Shown piece by piece: positions 62,357 to 64,000 of a stretch of DNA of 64,000 nucleotides. Origin of the DNA: VAZQ01 sp963840535 (GTDB lineage Bacteria; Pseudomonadota; Alphaproteobacteria; Rhizobiales; Xanthobacteraceae). Within the stretch, counting starts at the first letter, position 1. Each line of letters starts with the position of its first letter. Below the pieces are notes generated by a model. That model saw nothing but the letters and a program-made list of their open reading frames with translations. It was not told the origin of the DNA and did not search any database. The stretch is from contig CAWIZJ010000052.1 in NCBI GenBank assembly GCA_963840535.1, positions 185,437-249,436 on the forward strand, read 5' to 3'. The position numbers and the translations under genes are program-made.

Positions 62357-63766
62357 TGTCGATAGCACACGAGTTGTCCGGGTTAGGTAGCACACGAGTT
62401 GTCCGGTTTTCTGCCCCCAAAGGAGTGGGGGCAATGAACCGGACACAGTGGCTACAGGACCGCAGAATGCAGAAGTTCAGGGACGTATTGAGCCGTTGGG
62501 AGCAGCGCGCGCTGTCGATGGTGGAGGCAGGGGAGCTGCTGGGGATGTCGGAGCGCCAGTTTCTGCGCTACCGGCGCCGCTACGAGGAGGAAGGGCTACT
62601 TGGCCTGTTGGACAAGCGACTGGGCAAGGCCTCGATCAAGCAAGTGCCGGTCGACGAGATCGCCTGGATGCTCGACCAATACCGGACGCATTACCGGGGC
62701 TGGAACGTGAAGCACTTCCACGAGCACATCCATCGCGAGCACAACTTCAATTGGAGCTACACCTGGACCAAGATGCAACTGCACGCTGCCGGACTGGTGG
62801 ATCGGGCGGCCAGGCGCGGGGCGCACCGTCGCAAACGGCCGCGCAAGCCATGCGTGGGCATGATGTTGCATCAGGACGCAAGCCGCTTTGCGTGGCTTGC
62901 GGGGCAGCCCGAGCTTGATCTGGTGGTGACGCTGGACGACGCCAATAATGAGATTTACTCGGCCTTCCTGGTGGAGGAGGAAGGCACGGCCTCAACCTTG
63001 CGGGCGTGCCTGGAAGTGTTCAGCGTCAAGGGCATGCCGTCGAGCATCTATACCGATCGCGGCAGCCATTACTTCTTCACGCCCAAGGCTGGCGAGAAGG
63101 TTGACGCACGGATCAAGACCCAGGTCGGCCGCGCGCTCGAGCAGCTGGGGATCGAGCATATCCCGGCCTATTCGCCCGAGGCGCGGGGCCGATCGGAGCG
63201 CATGTTCGGCACCCTGCAGGACCGGCTGCCGAAGGAGCTGAAGCTTGCCGGGATCAGCGGGATCGACGACGCCAACCGATATATTTGCGACGTCTACCTG
63301 CCGCGGCATAATGCGCGTTTCCTCAAGCCGCCGGCGCTCTGCGAAAGCGCGTTCGTTATCGCCGACCCGGCGCTGCTTCGGGAGATCCTCTGTGTCCAGG
63401 AGGAGCGGATCGTGGCTCGCGACAATACGGTCGCGTATGCCGGGCGACGGCTTCAGCTTCCGCAGAGCCGGGTACGAGCCCACTACGTCAAGGCCCGTGT
63501 CAAGGTGCGCGAGTATCCGGACGGGGCGCTCGCCGTGTTCCATGGTCCCAGGCTGCTGGCACGCTATGACGCCGCCGGCGAGCTCGTCGGACAAAAGGAT
63601 TCGAGGACGGCCGCGTGAACCGCTTCGACCCGGCAAATCAAGGCTTGTGGGTTTGTGGACAACGCCAAGAGGCGTCGACCACAAGCCCCACAAGCAAAAA
63701 AAGACACAGACAGAAGCGGACAACTGATGTGCTACAAAAACCGGACAAGTCCGAGTGCTACCGACA
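62357..63766 (+). mobile_element. ISNCY-type (IS1202-like) insertion sequence, 1410 bases, complete
   Basis: The ends TGTCGATAGCACACGAGTTG (left) and the reverse complement TGTCGGTAGCACTCGGACTT (right) form imperfect inverted repeats beginning TGT. On the left the 19-base word TAGCACACGAGTTGTCCGG occurs twice (62363-62381 and 62388-62406); on the right two related inverted words (63717-63734 and 63741-63760) mirror this, so each end has two transposase sites. It holds one intact transposase gene and a 17-20 base flanking duplication, and so appears recently mobile. After the gene an inverted repeat at 63643-63695 (GCTTGTGGG and CCCCACAAGC arms) lies before an A-rich run. Confidence 0.9.
62434..63618 (+). 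CDS. ISNCY-family transposase
   Basis: A 394-residue DDE transposase. The N-terminal helix-turn-helix region has SMVEAGELLGMSERQFLRYR and RYEEEGLLGLLDKRLGK. The catalytic core begins MMLHQDASRFAWL (first Asp), VVTLDDANNEIYSAFLVEEE follows, SSIYTDRGSHYFF holds the second Asp and SPEARGRSERMFGTLQDRLP the Glu. The end RDNTVAYAGRRLQLPQ is typical of ISNCY and IS481-like enzymes. ATG 62434 follows AAAGGAGTGGGGGCA. It is uninterrupted, thus presumably active. Confidence 0.93.
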   Translation: MNRTQWLQDRRMQKFRDVLSRWEQRALSMVEAGELLGMSERQFLRYRRRYEEEGLLGLLDKRLGKASIKQVPVDEIAWMLDQYRTHYRGWNVKHFHEHIHREHNFNWSYTWTKMQLHAAGLVDRAARRGAHRRKRPRKPCVGMMLHQDASRFAWLAGQPELDLVVTLDDANNEIYSAFLVEEEGTASTLRACLEVFSVKGMPSSIYTDRGSHYFFTPKAGEKVDARIKTQVGRALEQLGIEHIPAYSPEARGRSERMFGTLQDRLPKELKLAGISGIDDANRYICDVYLPRHNARFLKPPALCESAFVIADPALLREILCVQEERIVARDNTVAYAGRRLQLPQSRVRAHYVKARVKVREYPDGALAVFHGPRLLARYDAAGELVGQKDSRTAA

Positions 63767-63783
63767 CGGCACGCACGATCACG
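63767..63783 (+). repeat. Target-site duplication, right copy
   Basis: This is an exact copy of the 17 bases at 62340-62356 (CGGCACGCACGATCACG), and the three following bases TGT agree as well. It marks the right boundary of the insertion sequence; removing the element and one copy rejoins the intergenic region between msrA and the gene at 63915. Confidence 0.85.
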
Positions 63784-63914
63784 TGTGGCTCCGACCCGCG
63801 CTCGCGGCGCGCGAGCGGCGCGCGCGAAAACTTGACCAGGCGGACCGTTTGCGTCCTATGCTGCGATCGTCAAGCGGCCCGACCACATGGACCGCGCGAT
63901 GGGAGGACACCGAA

Positions 63915-64000
63915 ATGGTCAAAACTGTTGTAGCCGTCACGATGCTCAGCTTGCTCGGCACCGCCTCAGCCATTGCCCAGGCGCCGGCACCCCCGCCCCC
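63915..64000 (+). CDS. Exported protein, 5' end only (runs off the window)
   Basis: ATG 63915 follows GGGAGGACACCGAA, a strong ribosome site. The 28 visible residues form a Sec leader (MVKTVVAVTMLSLLGTASAI, then AQAPAPPP), with a likely cleavage after AIA and a proline-rich mature start. The rest is beyond the right edge, so no family can be given. Confidence 0.7.
   Translation, partial: MVKTVVAVTMLSLLGTASAIAQAPAPPP

Noticed and set aside
63643..63700. Rho-independent terminator after the transposase gene
   Set aside because: The hairpin is real but is followed on the plus strand by A residues, not T; it is better taken as a structural feature of the insertion sequence.

Overview
The window is a 64 kb stretch of GC-rich chromosome from an alphaproteobacterium, most likely of the order Hyphomicrobiales (Bradyrhizobium/Xanthobacteraceae-like). 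The lineage is inferred from a RegB/RegA redox two-component pair, an intracellular PHB depolymerase with an active-site cysteine, many Bug/TctC-type solute receptors, decayed COG2984-type ABC receptors with RREFI-type leaders, and small proteins typical of that order. No rRNA, no CRISPR array and no replication origin were seen. There is one tRNA, tRNA-Arg(CCG), and one complete insertion sequence.

Layout. 0-10.5 kb: organic-acid metabolism and uptake, with the start of an isopropylmalate-dehydrogenase-like gene, an FMN 2-hydroxyacid oxidase, an S9 peptidase, an MBL hydrolase, and a tripartite tricarboxylate transporter locus (receptor, receptor, TctB, TctA, receptor). 10.5-21.5 kb: housekeeping and regulation, with a YgjP-like metallopeptidase, PHB depolymerase, an ABC-2 exporter divergent from regB-regA, another Bug receptor, mtnA, a kynurenine-formamidase-like hydrolase and glutaryl-CoA dehydrogenase. 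21.5-29.2 kb: a decayed accessory zone that begins with a run of six back-to-back hairpins and tRNA-Arg. It holds a serine-recombinase remnant, at least three separate decayed ABC-receptor loci, a secreted cysteine-repeat protein and two tandem AT-richer paralogues of unknown function. 29.4-33 kb: an SNF2 helicase with two co-directional unknown partners. 33-45 kb: a MetE-like protein, an orphan VapB antitoxin, two cupins, a fifth Bug receptor, exonuclease III, a complete livGFKHM branched-chain amino acid transporter and a GST. 45.1-57.8 kb: a metal-resistance region. On the minus strand are a truncated TolC, multicopper oxidase, cupredoxin, CusF-like chaperone and a Spy/CnrX-like sensor. A MerR-controlled MerF-like unit follows, then a second CusF-like protein, and on the plus strand a FixH-like protein, CusB and CusA. 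57.8-64 kb: a methyltransferase, a luciferase-like monooxygenase, dienelactone hydrolase, a YqhA pseudogene, MsrA, and an ISNCY-type element flanked by a long target duplication.

How the genes work together. The transporters (TctABC, Liv, orphan Bug receptors) and oxidoreductases suggest a soil or rhizosphere heterotroph living on organic acids and amino acids. PHB turnover and RegBA suggest redox-balanced growth. The metal region would oxidise Cu(I) (multicopper oxidase), buffer periplasmic copper (CusF-like proteins, cupredoxin) and export it (CusBA). The MerR/MerF unit suggests thiophilic metal handling without a visible mercuric reductase.

Data quality. At least 17 otherwise intact genes or segments are broken by what look like single-base indels, some in homopolymers (livH, multicopper oxidase, cusB). 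This points to an indel-prone assembly. These are distinct from true decay by internal deletion or truncation (yqhA, aquaporin, ABC receptors, TolC, Ldh). Coordinates of split genes are given for the reconstructed whole.
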